NCBI GenBank assembly: GCA_029688905.1
Contig: JARULB010000007.1
Span: 62,001-126,000, forward strand
Length of the DNA: 64,000 bases
From: Balneolales bacterium ANBcel1
Lineage (GTDB): Bacteria > Bacteroidota > Rhodothermia > Balneolales > Natronogracilivirgulaceae
Direction: 5' to 3'
Part shown: positions 18,252 to 27,457 of the stretch, piece by piece
How positions within the stretch are numbered: the first letter of the stretch is position 1
Layout: every line of letters begins with the position of its first letter
Program-made: the position numbers and the translations under genes
Notes under the pieces: model-generated
Told to the model about the DNA's origin: nothing
Databases searched by the model: none
What the model saw: only the letters and a program-made list of their open reading frames with translations

Positions 18252-19000
18252 AAAAGGCAGCCCTTCAATTCCTGGTCGCGCTCGCCCTGTTTGCCGGTGT
18301 CTGGTTTGCCCTTAGCCACATCGACTTCACCGGCGGCCGGTCACTTGAGACTCCAGGAATCGAAGCCAGGGAAAAAATCGGGGCGATCCTGTTCCGGCAT
18401 CTGGAAGCGCAGTTTCCATCGTCACAAAATGACTCTCTGCTTGCACTGCTTGATGAAACCCATCACAACCTGTGCCACGCCAACGGCATAGACCCGGCAT
18501 CCATTGAGGTTCACCTGTTGGAAAATCCCGCTGTGAACGCAGTCGCTCTTCCCGGCAGGCGTATCGTGTTTTTCACAGGATTGACAGACATGTTCGATCA
18601 TCCCGGAGAGCTTGCCGGAGTCCTTGCGCACGAAATCGCGCACATCGAGGAAAATCATGTGCACGACCGGATGAATCGCGAAGTGGGGATTTCTGTCATG
18701 TTAACCATCAGCGGACTTGACGGGGCGCCGGAAGCCATTGCCAACCTCATGCGCATCATCAACTCATCGGCTTACAGCCGCTCGCAGGAACGCGAAGCCG
18801 ACAATATGGCCGTAACCTATCTTCGGGAAGCGGAAATCGACCCCGTCCACCTGGCCAACCTGCTGCTGCGTCTCTCCGCCGAACAGCGGCGCGATCAGGC
18901 ACGGGTGCCGGACTGGATCCGGTCGCACCCCGATCCGCGCCATCGGGCCGAAACCATCTTCAACCAGCTGGAGATCACTCCGGACGACGGGCAACCATAA
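18248..19000 (+). CDS. M48 family zinc metalloprotease
   Basis: A 250-aa membrane-anchored protease. One N-terminal hydrophobic segment (~6-24) is followed by the peptidase domain with the zinc motif HEIAH (H128, E129, H132) in LAHEIAHIEENHV, the third ligand region QEREADNMAV (~180-189) and the DPRH segment near the end (SHPDPRHRAE). By analogy with M48 proteases such as BepA or Oma1-like proteins it may act in envelope quality control; the substrate is unknown. ATG 18248 overlaps the upstream stop by four bases; a longer frame exists from 18191 but lacks support. The 3' end overlaps the convergent methyltransferase gene by 26 bases. Confidence 0.9.
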   Translation: MKKAALQFLVALALFAGVWFALSHIDFTGGRSLETPGIEAREKIGAILFRHLEAQFPSSQNDSLLALLDETHHNLCHANGIDPASIEVHLLENPAVNAVALPGRRIVFFTGLTDMFDHPGELAGVLAHEIAHIEENHVHDRMNREVGISVMLTISGLDGAPEAIANLMRIINSSAYSRSQEREADNMAVTYLREAEIDPVHLANLLLRLSAEQRRDQARVPDWIRSHPDPRHRAETIFNQLEITPDDGQP

Positions 19001-19727
19001 GCTGGCGCTGACTGGATCTCTCATCAAACTCCTGACCCTGGTACCCGCCGTAAAAACGGATATCCTCCAGTTTCAGCTCTCGAAAACGCTCCATAAACCA
19101 CTCCGGGCCGTACAGTTTTACACGCTCCTGATAGCGCTGCTCCTCATGGCCGTGTTCCCCGCTGAAGGCGATGGTCTTCACCACCATATCCCCCTCGATA
19201 CTTCTTGAGATATCACAGGCCAGTTCGCCAATCCCGGTCTGTTCCCGCGGCACCAGGTTGTCAACCGTGAACCGGGGATTGAGAAAATCCATCACCAGAA
19301 CGCCGCCGGGAGCGAGATTTGCCGCCATATTCCGCATCACGGAGAGGTTATCGGCATCATCATCAAAATATCCGAAACTGGTAAACAGGTTGCACACCAG
19401 CTGAAACGGCCCGTTGCGAAAAGTGCGCATGTCCCCTACCCGGAAGGTGAGGTTCTCGAGGCGGGCGGCATCTGCTTTCCGGCGGGCCTTGCTGATGGCC
19501 CTGGTGGAGAGGTCTACTCCGGTAACATGGTATCCGTGTCCGGCCAGCATCAGCGAGTGGCGCCCACGGCCACACCCTATGTCCAGGGCACGGAGATATT
19601 GATGGGGAGGAAACATACCGGCAATCCAGTTCACCAGGCGCGCGGCCTCTCTGTCATCGCGTGCGGCGTACAACTTCTCATACAACGGGCTGTCAAACCA
19701 CGATTCATACCAGGCTTTGGAACTCAT
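18975..19727 (-). CDS. Class I SAM-dependent methyltransferase
   Basis: A 250-aa protein with a Rossmann methyltransferase core: motif I ALDIGCGRGRHSLMLA (~49-64), acidic post-I strand HVTGVDLS (~70-77), FRVGDMRTF (~97-105) and LVCNLFTSFGYF (~111-122), then APGGVLVMDFLNP (~141-153). The substrate is not known; the C-terminal region suggests a small-molecule or lipid target and not RNA, but this is a guess. It reads convergently into the M48 gene and overlaps its 3' end by 26 bases. A divergent promoter region lies upstream, toward pyrF. Confidence 0.85.
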   Translation of the reverse strand: MSSKAWYESWFDSPLYEKLYAARDDREAARLVNWIAGMFPPHQYLRALDIGCGRGRHSLMLAGHGYHVTGVDLSTRAISKARRKADAARLENLTFRVGDMRTFRNGPFQLVCNLFTSFGYFDDDADNLSVMRNMAANLAPGGVLVMDFLNPRFTVDNLVPREQTGIGELACDISRSIEGDMVVKTIAFSGEHGHEEQRYQERVKLYGPEWFMERFRELKLEDIRFYGGYQGQEFDERSSQRQLMVARRPE

Positions 19728-20051
19728 AAAAGCAGCTTATTGCATAATGATTCATCCGGTGCTCCGGCACCGGCATCAGGGATCATGATCAGGCGGCCAG
19801 GCTTTTCTCATTTGCATCTCACCCGGTATGCACGCGCTTGCCACACATCATCATCCGACAAAGCATATGAAATCGTGTGCGGATTGCGGCTCCGGCCATC
19901 GGCACCTGAACAGCTTTCTGAAAGTGCGGCAGATCCAGTGCGTTACAAGATAGACCAATTGGCATAAAAAAAACGCCAATATTTGATTACTTTGCCCGCT
20001 TTTACCGGGATTGTCGTATTTTGCTGCGATAACCTTTGCAGACAAAGCAAC
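19728..20051. other. Divergent intergenic region before pyrF
   Basis: 324 bases with no credible gene. It should hold the promoters of the methyltransferase (leftwards) and of pyrF (rightwards). Two inverted repeats are seen: CCGGTG-CTCCGG-CACCGG (19756-19773), and ATTGGC/GCCAAT (19958-19963 with 19975-19980) around an A-run, which could also act as a weak terminator toward the right. The stretch 19960-20050 is AT-rich relative to its surroundings. Confidence 0.4.
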
Positions 20052-20912
20052 ATGACATACTCCGAAAAAATTCTGAACGCGGTACGAGGTTCCCGGTCTG
20101 TGCTATGCGCGGGCATCGATCCGGTGCCCGAACAATTTCCCCCGGTCATCCGAAACAGCGGGCAGCCGGAACGGGAGATGGCAGCCACGTTTTGCCGCAC
20201 GCTCATCACACAGACCAAGGCGCATGTTGCGGCGTACAAAATCAATACCGCTTACTTCGAGGCACTCGGTCCGGATGCATTTCATGTTTTGAATGATGTA
20301 CTGGACGCCATCCCTTCCGGAAAAATCATTATTGCGGATATCAAGCGGGGCGACGTACCGCACACCAATGCCCGGTACAAAACCGCCTTCTTCGACCGCT
20401 TCGGATTTGATGCGGTCACCCTGTCACCGTTTATGGGACTCGATACCATGCTCCCTTTTCTGCAGGACACGGAGCGGGCGGTCTATGCGCTGACGCTCAC
20501 TTCCAATCCCGGAGCCTCGGACTTCATGACACAGCCCTTTGGAGGCCGTCCGACGTTGAGCGAGTATGTCGCCGATCAGCTTCAAAAACTTTCGGAGACG
20601 TGTCCCGGCACACTGGGCATGGTAATCGGAGCAACCCAAAGCGATCTTTACAAACCGGTGATGAGGGCTTTTTCCGGGGCACCGCTTCTGATTCCTGGCG
20701 TGGGTGCCCAGGGGGGGTCGGTTGAAGAACTATCCGCGGCACTGCAGCGTCATCGCGGGGTTCCGCTTATCAATGTGAGCCGCAGCCTCTCCGCCTTCAA
20801 CGCCGATGCTCCGGAACCATGGGACCTTCAGATCGCACTCAATGCCGGACGGCTGAATGGCACGCTGGAAGCCATCGCCGCCCCCCATATCCATCCAGCC
20901 GACAACAGCTAA
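20052..20912 (+). CDS. pyrF: Orotidine 5'-phosphate decarboxylase, type 2
   Basis: Final step of UMP synthesis: decarboxylates OMP in the cytoplasm. The 286-aa protein is the long type-2 form found in Bacteroidota, actinobacteria and myxobacteria. Seen motifs are CAGIDPVPEQFP (~20-31), AAYKINTAYFEALG (~60-73), the catalytic loop IADIKRGDVPHTNARY (~97-112, with the K-x-x-D pair) and IPGVGAQGGS (~214-223). ATG at 20052 is chosen over an upstream in-frame start at 19983 because the family N-terminus (F/YxEKI) begins there. It is 12 bases upstream of rnhA and likely co-transcribed. Confidence 0.95.
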   Translation: MTYSEKILNAVRGSRSVLCAGIDPVPEQFPPVIRNSGQPEREMAATFCRTLITQTKAHVAAYKINTAYFEALGPDAFHVLNDVLDAIPSGKIIIADIKRGDVPHTNARYKTAFFDRFGFDAVTLSPFMGLDTMLPFLQDTERAVYALTLTSNPGASDFMTQPFGGRPTLSEYVADQLQKLSETCPGTLGMVIGATQSDLYKPVMRAFSGAPLLIPGVGAQGGSVEELSAALQRHRGVPLINVSRSLSAFNADAPEPWDLQIALNAGRLNGTLEAIAAPHIHPADNS

Positions 20913-20924
20913 TCTTAGGGGCCG

Positions 20925-21374
20925 ATGCCGTCAAAAAAACCACATATCACGATTTACACCGACGGTGCCTGCAGCGGAAATCCAGGGCCGGGGGGATGGG
21001 GCGCGCTGCTGGAGTGGAACGGGAAAGAAAAAACGCTGAGCGGCGGTGAACCCCATACCACCAACAACCGCATGGAGCTGATGGCGGTCATCCGGGCGCT
21101 TGAAGCGCTCAAAAAGCCGTGTCGTGTTTCCATACACAGCGACAGTGCGCTCATTGTGAATGCTTTTACCCAGGGCTGGGTGGACAACTGGCTGCGCAGG
21201 GGATGGAAAAAAGCCGACAAAAAGCCGGTGGAAAACCGTGACCTCTGGGAACAGCTGCTAACCGCCATGGAACCGCACGATGTGGAGTGGGTCAAGGTCA
21301 AAGGCCACTCCGACGATCAGCGCAACAACCGGGTAGATCGGCTTGCAGTGGAAGCGTGTAAAAAAATTCAGTAG
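20925..21374 (+). CDS. rnhA: Ribonuclease HI
   Basis: Cleaves the RNA strand of RNA-DNA hybrids, removing primers and R-loops. The 149-aa protein has the full catalytic set: D13 in [15 protein letters not shown]51 in NNRMEL, D73 in HSDSALIV and D138 in NNRVDRLA, with the assisting His at 128 (KVKGHSDD). The basic handle region ([15 protein letters not shown], ~88-102) is present. The stop (21372-21374) is followed at once by the 19-bp minisatellite. Preceded by pyrF by 12 bases. Confidence 0.96.
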   Translation: MPSKKPHITIYTDGACSGNPGPGGWGALLEWNGKEKTLSGGEPHTTNNRMELMAVIRALEALKKPCRVSIHSDSALIVNAFTQGWVDNWLRRGWKKADKKPVENRDLWEQLLTAMEPHDVEWVKVKGHSDDQRNNRVDRLAVEACKKIQ

Positions 21375-21591
21375 TCCGGGAGCGGTGCGGCAATCCTGGA
21401 ACGATGCGAAAACTCAGGAATGGTGCGGCGATCCTGGAAGGATGCGAAAACTCAGGAGCAGTGTGGCAAACCGAGCGCGGTGCTAAAAACCAGAAATGGG
21501 CTAAAACCCGGGGAGGATGCGACAACTCGGGAGCGGTGCGACAACCCTGGTGCAGTGCGGCAATTCAGGAACGGTGCAGCAATCCGGGAAC
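21375..21591. repeat. 19-bp tandem repeat (minisatellite), 11 copies
   Basis: Eleven degenerate units of 19 bases (one of 18) run head to tail from 21384 to 21591, preceded by a 9-base partial unit (21375-21383) right after the rnhA stop. The consensus is about GRTGCGRCAAYYCRGGARC. Unit starts are 21384, 21403, 21422, 21441, 21460, 21479, 21498, 21516, 21535, 21554 and 21573; the 18-base unit is 21498-21515. Units 2 and 4 are most alike, and 1 resembles 3 and 10, so alternating GGTGCGG and GATGCGA subtypes may reflect an older 38-bp period. The array fills almost the whole gap between convergent rnhA and tsaD. The period is not a multiple of three, so it does not encode a peptide repeat. Confidence 0.9.
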
Positions 21592-21600
21592 CGGGTCCTG

Positions 21601-22614
21601 TCACGACACTTTTTCCCACTGATGCCGGGCATAGGGTTTCAGCGTCAGATCATCCAGCATACCCTCGCCGGCTTTGAACCAGCCGGTTACAGCGATCATT
21701 GCGGCGTTGTCGGTACAGTATTTTGGATGGGGGATGTGGAGGGAGACGCCCATATCGGCGGCCATTTTTCGGGCTTTCTCCCGCAGCATGGAGTTTGCGG
21801 AAACCCCGCCAGCAATGATGGCGGAGGATACACCGGTCTCGCGGATCGCCTTGCGCAGTTTATGAATCAGTACATCGGTGATGGCCGCGGAAATACTGGC
21901 ACATAAATCATTCAAATGGCGAATCAGGAAATCCTGCCGCCGGTTTTCGGGAATACTCTGGATATAGTAAAGCACCGATGTTTTGAGTCCGGAGAAGCTG
22001 AAATCCAGCCCCTTTTTCATCATGGCCCTCGGGAAATCAAAAAAGTCGGAGTCGCCGGATGCTGCCAACTGGTCGATTCGGGGTCCTGCGGGGTAGTCCA
22101 GCCCCAGCAGTTTTCCGATCTTGTCGAATGCTTCGCCGGCGGCATCGTCGCGTGTCTGTCCCATCAGGATGTGGTTCAGCGGTCGCCGGACATGAAAAAT
22201 CTGGGTGTGGCCACCCGAGACCACCAAGCTCACAAAAGGCAGCTCCGGTTTTTCGTCAATAAATGTGGCGTAGATATGGGCGTCAATGTGATTGACTCCA
22301 ATAACCGGTTTGTTCCACTGGATGGAGAGCCCTTTAGCGAAACAGAGTCCGACCAAAAGCGATCCCATGAGGCCGGGCCCTTCGGTGACCGCTATGGCAT
22401 CGATATCGTCCGGTGTCACTTCCGCCCTGGCCATCGCTTCCAAAACGGTATCCCAGATAACCCGTTCATGGGCCCGAGAGGCCAGTTCCGGAACGATGCC
22501 ACCGAAAGCGGCGTGATCTTTTTGGGAGGCAATGACACTGGAACGCAGCAGCCGCCCGTCATATACTGCGGCGGCCGTTTCATCGCAAGAAGACTCTATG
22601 CCCAGAATGGTCAT
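21601..22614 (-). CDS. tsaD: tRNA N6-adenosine threonylcarbamoyltransferase
   Basis: Transfers threonylcarbamoyl to A37 of ANN-decoding tRNAs, acting with TsaB and TsaE. The 337-aa protein has the N-terminal ILGIESSCDETAAA, the iron/metal motif VNHIDAHIYA (HxxxH, ~109-118), VSGGHTQ (~135-141), the GEAFDKIGKLLGLDYPAGP segment (~163-181), and AGGVSANSMLR (~268-278) with CTDNAAMIA near the end. ATG 22614 is used; the frame upstream overlaps the BNR gene. The start overlaps the stop of the BNR gene by one base (TAATG), so the two are translationally coupled. The 3' end borders the 19-bp repeat array. Confidence 0.96.
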   Translation of the reverse strand: MTILGIESSCDETAAAVYDGRLLRSSVIASQKDHAAFGGIVPELASRAHERVIWDTVLEAMARAEVTPDDIDAIAVTEGPGLMGSLLVGLCFAKGLSIQWNKPVIGVNHIDAHIYATFIDEKPELPFVSLVVSGGHTQIFHVRRPLNHILMGQTRDDAAGEAFDKIGKLLGLDYPAGPRIDQLAASGDSDFFDFPRAMMKKGLDFSFSGLKTSVLYYIQSIPENRRQDFLIRHLNDLCASISAAITDVLIHKLRKAIRETGVSSAIIAGGVSANSMLREKARKMAADMGVSLHIPHPKYCTDNAAMIAVTGWFKAGEGMLDDLTLKPYARHQWEKVS

Positions 22615-23537
22615 TACTGTCTGATAAATACACCGGGGTTGCCGCCTGCCACAAGCAAACCGGCGCTGCACCCTACAGCGTAAATCGGGTGCTCGGACAA
22701 GCCCAGCGAATCCCAGGTATCTCCGTTGTCAAGGGAACGGAAGACGCCTTCCCGCGTGGCGGCAACGAGCACATTCTCATGGGTGATGACCAGGTCGTAC
22801 AGTTCGAGTCCGGAGAGGCCGTTATCCGCTTCTTCCCAGTTCTCGCCACGGTCTGAAGAGCGGTAGATCCCGGTCTGGGTAGCTGCGAACAGGACGCCGT
22901 CGTCGTTGCTGATGATCGCCCGGGTTCTGACCGGTGGAAAATCCGACTCCGCTTCCGTCCAGGTCTCACCCCTGTCGTCGGAGCGGAAGATGCGGTTGGT
23001 CACTCCGGCATAAATTTCGCCGTCGGGGTGACTCCCAAGAGTATAGGCAAACTTGAGAGGAATCCCCTCATTGGCGGCTGTCCAGGACATGCCCTCATCA
23101 TCCGAAATATAAATACCACCGACAAGAGTAGCGGCGATCAGCCGGCCGGATTCATGAACCATAATCGACTGCACGCGCGTTTCATCCATGCCTCCGGATG
23201 TTCGGCGCCAGCTCCGCCCGTTATCCCTGGAGCGGTAGACCCCATCCTGTGTAGCGGCAAAAAATGTTTCCCCGACAGATTTGGCAAATCCGAATACTGA
23301 AACACCATCCAGGTTGGTTTGGAGCCAGTTCTCGCCCTGGTTAGAGGTAAAATAGACGCCGTGGCTCAGCGTCCCGGCCAGAATGAGACCGTCGGGGCCG
23401 ACATGAAGAGCCTGAACCGATCCGCCGTAGGGTCCGTCGGTATGGTTCCAGTCATCGCTGTTCATGGCCTGTGCACGGTGCGCAGATGCACCTGCAACAA
23501 TGACAATCAGTAGCAGTATGGTCATTAAACGTGGCAT
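22614..23537 (-). CDS. Exported BNR/Asp-box repeat beta-propeller protein
   Basis: A 307-aa protein with a signal peptide (LLLIVIVAGASAHRAQA, ~7-24) and about six BNR/Asp-box repeats of the form SxDxGxxW: SNQGENW, SRDNGRSW, SDDEGMSW, SDDRGETW, SSDRGENW and SLDNGDTW, spaced by about 40 residues. This predicts a six- or seven-bladed propeller of the sortilin/YCF48-like type in the periplasm or at the surface. The function is unknown; such proteins include photosystem assembly factors and sialidase-like hydrolases, but no catalytic set is seen. It is the first gene of a two-gene unit with tsaD, an odd pairing. Confidence 0.85.
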   Translation of the reverse strand: MPRLMTILLLIVIVAGASAHRAQAMNSDDWNHTDGPYGGSVQALHVGPDGLILAGTLSHGVYFTSNQGENWLQTNLDGVSVFGFAKSVGETFFAATQDGVYRSRDNGRSWRRTSGGMDETRVQSIMVHESGRLIAATLVGGIYISDDEGMSWTAANEGIPLKFAYTLGSHPDGEIYAGVTNRIFRSDDRGETWTEAESDFPPVRTRAIISNDDGVLFAATQTGIYRSSDRGENWEEADNGLSGLELYDLVITHENVLVAATREGVFRSLDNGDTWDSLGLSEHPIYAVGCSAGLLVAGGNPGVFIRQ

Positions 23538-23834
23538 GAGTTTCTCAATTTTTAGCTAATGGTTACCGGATGCATCACCGGGCCGGCCGGCCGTTTCGCA
23601 ATACGATAAGGCAGTCAGGTGATTCATCCGAAAGAAATGTTTCCCAGATTGGTCATGGAGAATAGTGGCCGGGTGCCGGGCCATCGAAACGTTTCTGGTC
23701 CCGCTTCACACCGATCATTTTCGAAAGATACAGATTACGCTCAAATAAACGAATGAAATCGCAACTGTTTCCGGTTTAAATATTGCCCGGAACATAATAC
23801 CTTATGTGGTTTAGCAGTGACATTTTCCCAATCT
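23538..23834. other. Divergent intergenic region between BNR gene and uvrA
   Basis: 297 bases with no credible gene. It should hold divergent promoters. A GGCCGGCCGGCC-type run is present at about 23581-23593, and the part close to uvrA (23740-23820) is AT-richer. I see no LexA-like palindrome that I would trust. Confidence 0.35.
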
Positions 23835-26690
23835 ATGGCCAAGGACGTAATAGTTATTCGCGGCGCTCGCGAACACAATCTCAAAAATATCGATCTGGAT
23901 ATTCCCCGTGACCGGTTTGTGGTCATTACCGGCATATCGGGATCCGGCAAAACCTCGCTTGCTTTCGACACCATCTACGCCGAGGGGCAGCGCCGCTTCA
24001 TGGAGTCGTTGTCGGCCTATGCCCGGCAGTTTCTGGGGATGATGGAGCGCCCGGATACCGATTTCATCGACGGGCTTTCGCCGGTGATCTCCATCGACCA
24101 GAAAACAACCAGCCGCAACCCCCGGTCGACTGTGGGAACCGTTACCGAAGTATACGATTACCTGCGGCTGCTGTTTGCCAGGGCGGGCACCCCCTATTCG
24201 TACCTGACCGGCAACCGGATGAAGAAGCAGACGCCCGAAGAGGTGGTGAACAGCATCCTGCAGCTGCCGCAGGGCACTCGGGCCTACTGCCTGGCTCCGG
24301 TCGTGCGTGGCCGCAAGGGCCACTATCGCGAACTGTTTGAACAGACACTCAAACAGGGTTTTATCCGTGTGCGGATTGACGGGGAGTTCCGGGAGCTTGA
24401 AAAAGGCATGCAGGCCGACCGCTACAAGACACACGACATTGAGGTGGTCGTGGACCGCTTCGTCGTCTCTGAAAACAGTCGTAACCGCATACAGCAGAGT
24501 GTGGATATCGCGCTTGACCTGGCCGACGGGAACCTGATTCTGGCCACGGAAGACCCTGAGCAGCCCTCCGGATTTCGCGACCATCTCTTCTCCCTGAACC
24601 TGTTTGATCCCGAAAGCGGACTCTCCTACGACGAGCCGGCGCCCAACATGTTCTCCTTCAACTCGCCTTACGGCGCATGCCCCGACTGCGACGGACTGGG
24701 TTACCGGTATGATGTCGATCCCGGGCTGATGATTCCCAATCCATCGCTCAGTATCGATGACGGCGCCCTCCGATATCTCGGGAAACCCCGCAACATATTT
24801 GTATTCAAACAACTGGAGGCGGTTTTTGATGCGTACAGCGCCTCTTTCGATACACCGGTGAACGAACTGCCTGCCGAACTGCGAGACATTATCGTTCGCG
24901 GCAGCGGCGAACGGACATTCGATGTCTCCTACGACTTTCGGGACAGCACCATCCGGTACAAACACGCCTTTCCCGGTCTGGTTTCCATAATCCGGGAGCA
25001 ATATGAGGATTCCAAATCACCCAAGCAGCGGGACAAGGCCAAGGCGTTCATGAATCGCGTGGCATGCGATGCATGCGGAGGAGGCCGGCTCAAGAAAGAG
25101 GCGCTTTCCTACCGAATTGGGAGCTATACTATCCATGACCTGGTGCAGATGGACATCCGCACGCTTCGCCGGACCATCGACCACCTTGAATTCACCGAGC
25201 GGGAGCGCATTATCGCATCGCAGATTGTTAAGGAGATACGGGACCGGCTGGACTTTCTCTTGAACGTGGGACTCAATTACCTCTCCCTGGATCGTGAGGC
25301 GCAAACCATCAGCGGAGGTGAGGCACAGCGCATCCGGCTGGCCACGCAGATCGGGACCCAGCTGGTTGGAGTGCTTTACATCCTGGATGAGCCCAGCATC
25401 GGTCTCCATCAGCGCGACAACATCAAGCTCATCAATTCGCTGAAAACACTGCGCGACCTGGGCAACAGCGTGCTCGTCGTGGAACATGATCGTGAAACCA
25501 TCGAAAGTGCCGATTATGTAGTGGACCTGGGTCCGGGTGCAGGCCGGTTCGGCGGACATGTCGTTACCAGCGGGCCTCCCGGGCAGCTTGATCCCGCCTC
25601 CATGACCGCCCGTTACCTGAACAGTCAGGAAGCAATCCGTATGCCGGAAAAGAGGCGCTCTGGAAACGGCCGGAGTTTCGTCATCAAGGGGGCGGGCGGA
25701 CACAACCTGAAAGAAGTGGACCTGAAACTTCCGCTGGGCCGTTTTATTTGCGTCACCGGTGTGAGCGGCAGCGGAAAAAGTTCTCTGATCAACCAGACGG
25801 TAGTACCGCTGCTCAGCAATCATTTTTACCAGTCCCGGACGGTTCCACTCCCCTACCAGAGCGTGGAAGGCCTCGAGCATTTAAATAAAATCATATCCAT
25901 CGATCAGAGTCCGATCGGCCGCACACCCCGTTCCAACCCGGGCACCTACACCAAGGTTTTCGACATGATCCGCACACTGTTCGCAGAACTGCCGGAAGCC
26001 AAAATCCGGGGCTACGGCCAGGGACGCTTCTCCTTCAACGTGAAAGGTGGCCGCTGTGAAGAGTGCAACGGCGACGGGGTCAAGAAAATCGAAATGAATT
26101 TCCTGCCCGATGTCTATGTGACCTGTGAATCGTGCAAGGGAAAACGCTACAACCGGGAGACCCTCGACATCCACTACAAGGGAAAAAACATCTCCGATAT
26201 TCTGGAAATGCAGATTGAGGAGGCGGCGCAGTTTTTCGACGCGGTGCCGCGCATCAAGCGAATTTTGGAAACCATGAATTCGGTTGGCCTTGGATACCTG
26301 ACCCTGGGCCAGTCCAGTACTACCATTTCCGGCGGAGAGGCTCAGCGCATCAAGCTGGCACGTGAACTTTCCAAGATCGGCACGGGCGACACCTTGTACG
26401 TGATGGACGAGCCGACAACCGGCCTGCATTTCCAGGATGTGAGCATGCTTGTGGACGTCATCCAGCAACTGGTTGAGAAAGGCAATACCGTTGTGGTGAT
26501 CGAGCACAACCTGGATCTGATCATCGCTTCGGATTACATCATTGACATGGGTCCGGAGGGCGGTGCCCAAGGGGGAGAGATCATCGCCGCGGGCACTCCG
26601 GAAGAGGTCGCCCGGTTCGAATCATCCCATACCGGAAGATATCTACGGCAGGAGCTTGAACGCTACAGGAAAATGTCCGAAGCAGGGTAA
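23835..26690 (+). CDS. uvrA: Excinuclease ABC subunit A
   Basis: DNA-damage recognition ATPase of nucleotide excision repair, acting with UvrB. The 951-aa protein has two ABC modules: Walker [13 protein letters not shown] (~31-42) and [13 protein letters not shown] (~640-652), and two signatures [14 protein letters not shown] and [14 protein letters not shown]. Zinc ligands are seen as CPDCDG with CDACGGG in the first half, and CEECNG with CESCKG in the second. The insertion domain after [20 protein letters not shown] is present. The length is normal. ATG 23835 gives [16 protein letters not shown], the family start; an in-frame GTG at 23817 is less likely. Confidence 0.97.
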   Translation: MAKDVIVIRGAREHNLKNIDLDIPRDRFVVITGISGSGKTSLAFDTIYAEGQRRFMESLSAYARQFLGMMERPDTDFIDGLSPVISIDQKTTSRNPRSTVGTVTEVYDYLRLLFARAGTPYSYLTGNRMKKQTPEEVVNSILQLPQGTRAYCLAPVVRGRKGHYRELFEQTLKQGFIRVRIDGEFRELEKGMQADRYKTHDIEVVVDRFVVSENSRNRIQQSVDIALDLADGNLILATEDPEQPSGFRDHLFSLNLFDPESGLSYDEPAPNMFSFNSPYGACPDCDGLGYRYDVDPGLMIPNPSLSIDDGALRYLGKPRNIFVFKQLEAVFDAYSASFDTPVNELPAELRDIIVRGSGERTFDVSYDFRDSTIRYKHAFPGLVSIIREQYEDSKSPKQRDKAKAFMNRVACDACGGGRLKKEALSYRIGSYTIHDLVQMDIRTLRRTIDHLEFTERERIIASQIVKEIRDRLDFLLNVGLNYLSLDREAQTISGGEAQRIRLATQIGTQLVGVLYILDEPSIGLHQRDNIKLINSLKTLRDLGNSVLVVEHDRETIESADYVVDLGPGAGRFGGHVVTSGPPGQLDPASMTARYLNSQEAIRMPEKRRSGNGRSFVIKGAGGHNLKEVDLKLPLGRFICVTGVSGSGKSSLINQTVVPLLSNHFYQSRTVPLPYQSVEGLEHLNKIISIDQSPIGRTPRSNPGTYTKVFDMIRTLFAELPEAKIRGYGQGRFSFNVKGGRCEECNGDGVKKIEMNFLPDVYVTCESCKGKRYNRETLDIHYKGKNISDILEMQIEEAAQFFDAVPRIKRILETMNSVGLGYLTLGQSSTTISGGEAQRIKLARELSKIGTGDTLYVMDEPTTGLHFQDVSMLVDVIQQLVEKGNTVVVIEHNLDLIIASDYIIDMGPEGGAQGGEIIAAGTPEEVARFESSHTGRYLRQELERYRKMSEAG

Positions 26691-26757
26691 AAACAGGCGG
26701 ATGAACCTTTGAAAATTCGATTGCCCGAAGCCGGTCATTTCTTTATATTTCCCGGTA

Positions 26758-27303
26758 ATGGAAATTTTCCGGGCACATATTATCAAACTTGCTGTACTGC
26801 TACTCTTTGTGGCGGGAACCGCTTTGTTCGTATGGCCATCCCAAAGCGACACACAGCCCGGCGAATCGGTTTCCAGCTGGTTGTTTGACCTCCGCACCAA
26901 CAAGGACAATCCCGTTGTTTACCAGAAAATATCGTCACTTCGCACCCAGGAAGGTGACATCCCGGGATTGTTGCGAAAAGCCTCTTCGATTGTAAGCGAG
27001 CATGCGGACGATTTCTCCCTGCCGGTGGATTCGACAGACTCTTCGGATGATGACATTTACAATACCCTTTTGCTCAAATGGACCATCCATCAGCAGGAAA
27101 CGATGACCCGTACGGTGACCATCGCCGACCGGCAGACACAGGTACCACCGGCTAACGAAGAAGACGATCAAAACGCCTGGAATCAGCTTACCCAGTCGAT
27201 CGATTTCGTCATTGGTGCGTATGGACGCATCAGCGAAGCCTGGGAGTATATTCGCATCATTCTGAGACCGCTGGCCAGCGGCATTGCGATCGGAGCCCCA
27301 TAG
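26758..27303 (+). CDS. Hypothetical membrane-anchored protein
   Basis: Not recognised. The 181-aa product begins with one hydrophobic segment (LAVLLLFVAGTALFVW, ~11-26), then a soluble part with a Ser/Asp-rich stretch (DSTDSSDDDIYN, ~92-102) and a Glu/Asp-rich one (ANEEDDQN), and an amphipathic C-terminal region (ISEAWEYIRIILRPLASG). It could be an inner-membrane-anchored periplasmic protein. It starts 67 bases after uvrA and ends 154 bases before secD. Confidence 0.55.
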   Translation: MEIFRAHIIKLAVLLLFVAGTALFVWPSQSDTQPGESVSSWLFDLRTNKDNPVVYQKISSLRTQEGDIPGLLRKASSIVSEHADDFSLPVDSTDSSDDDIYNTLLLKWTIHQQETMTRTVTIADRQTQVPPANEEDDQNAWNQLTQSIDFVIGAYGRISEAWEYIRIILRPLASGIAIGAP

Positions 27304-27457
27304 GACATCACGTGAAAAATGCGGGCGGGCAACCGCTAACCGCATGTTTTCCATAGCCCATCTCTCCCGATAAAGAACTACCGGCACGGCCACGGGACCG
27401 TGTCCATTGATGTGCAACTCACACTTTATTTAATCACACAGAACCGGATTAGTATTT

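Noticed and set aside
21375-21591. CRISPR array between rnhA and tsaD
   Set aside because: Units abut without spacers, are degenerate and 19 bases long, and no cas genes are near.
21404-21677. Frames across the 19-bp array resembling a repeat protein
   Set aside because: The 57-base (3-unit) peptide period is an artefact of a 19-bp DNA period; no start signal, no family.
23811-25001. 396-codon minus-strand frame opposite uvrA
   Set aside because: Antisense to uvrA; composition is that of a shadow frame, no family match.
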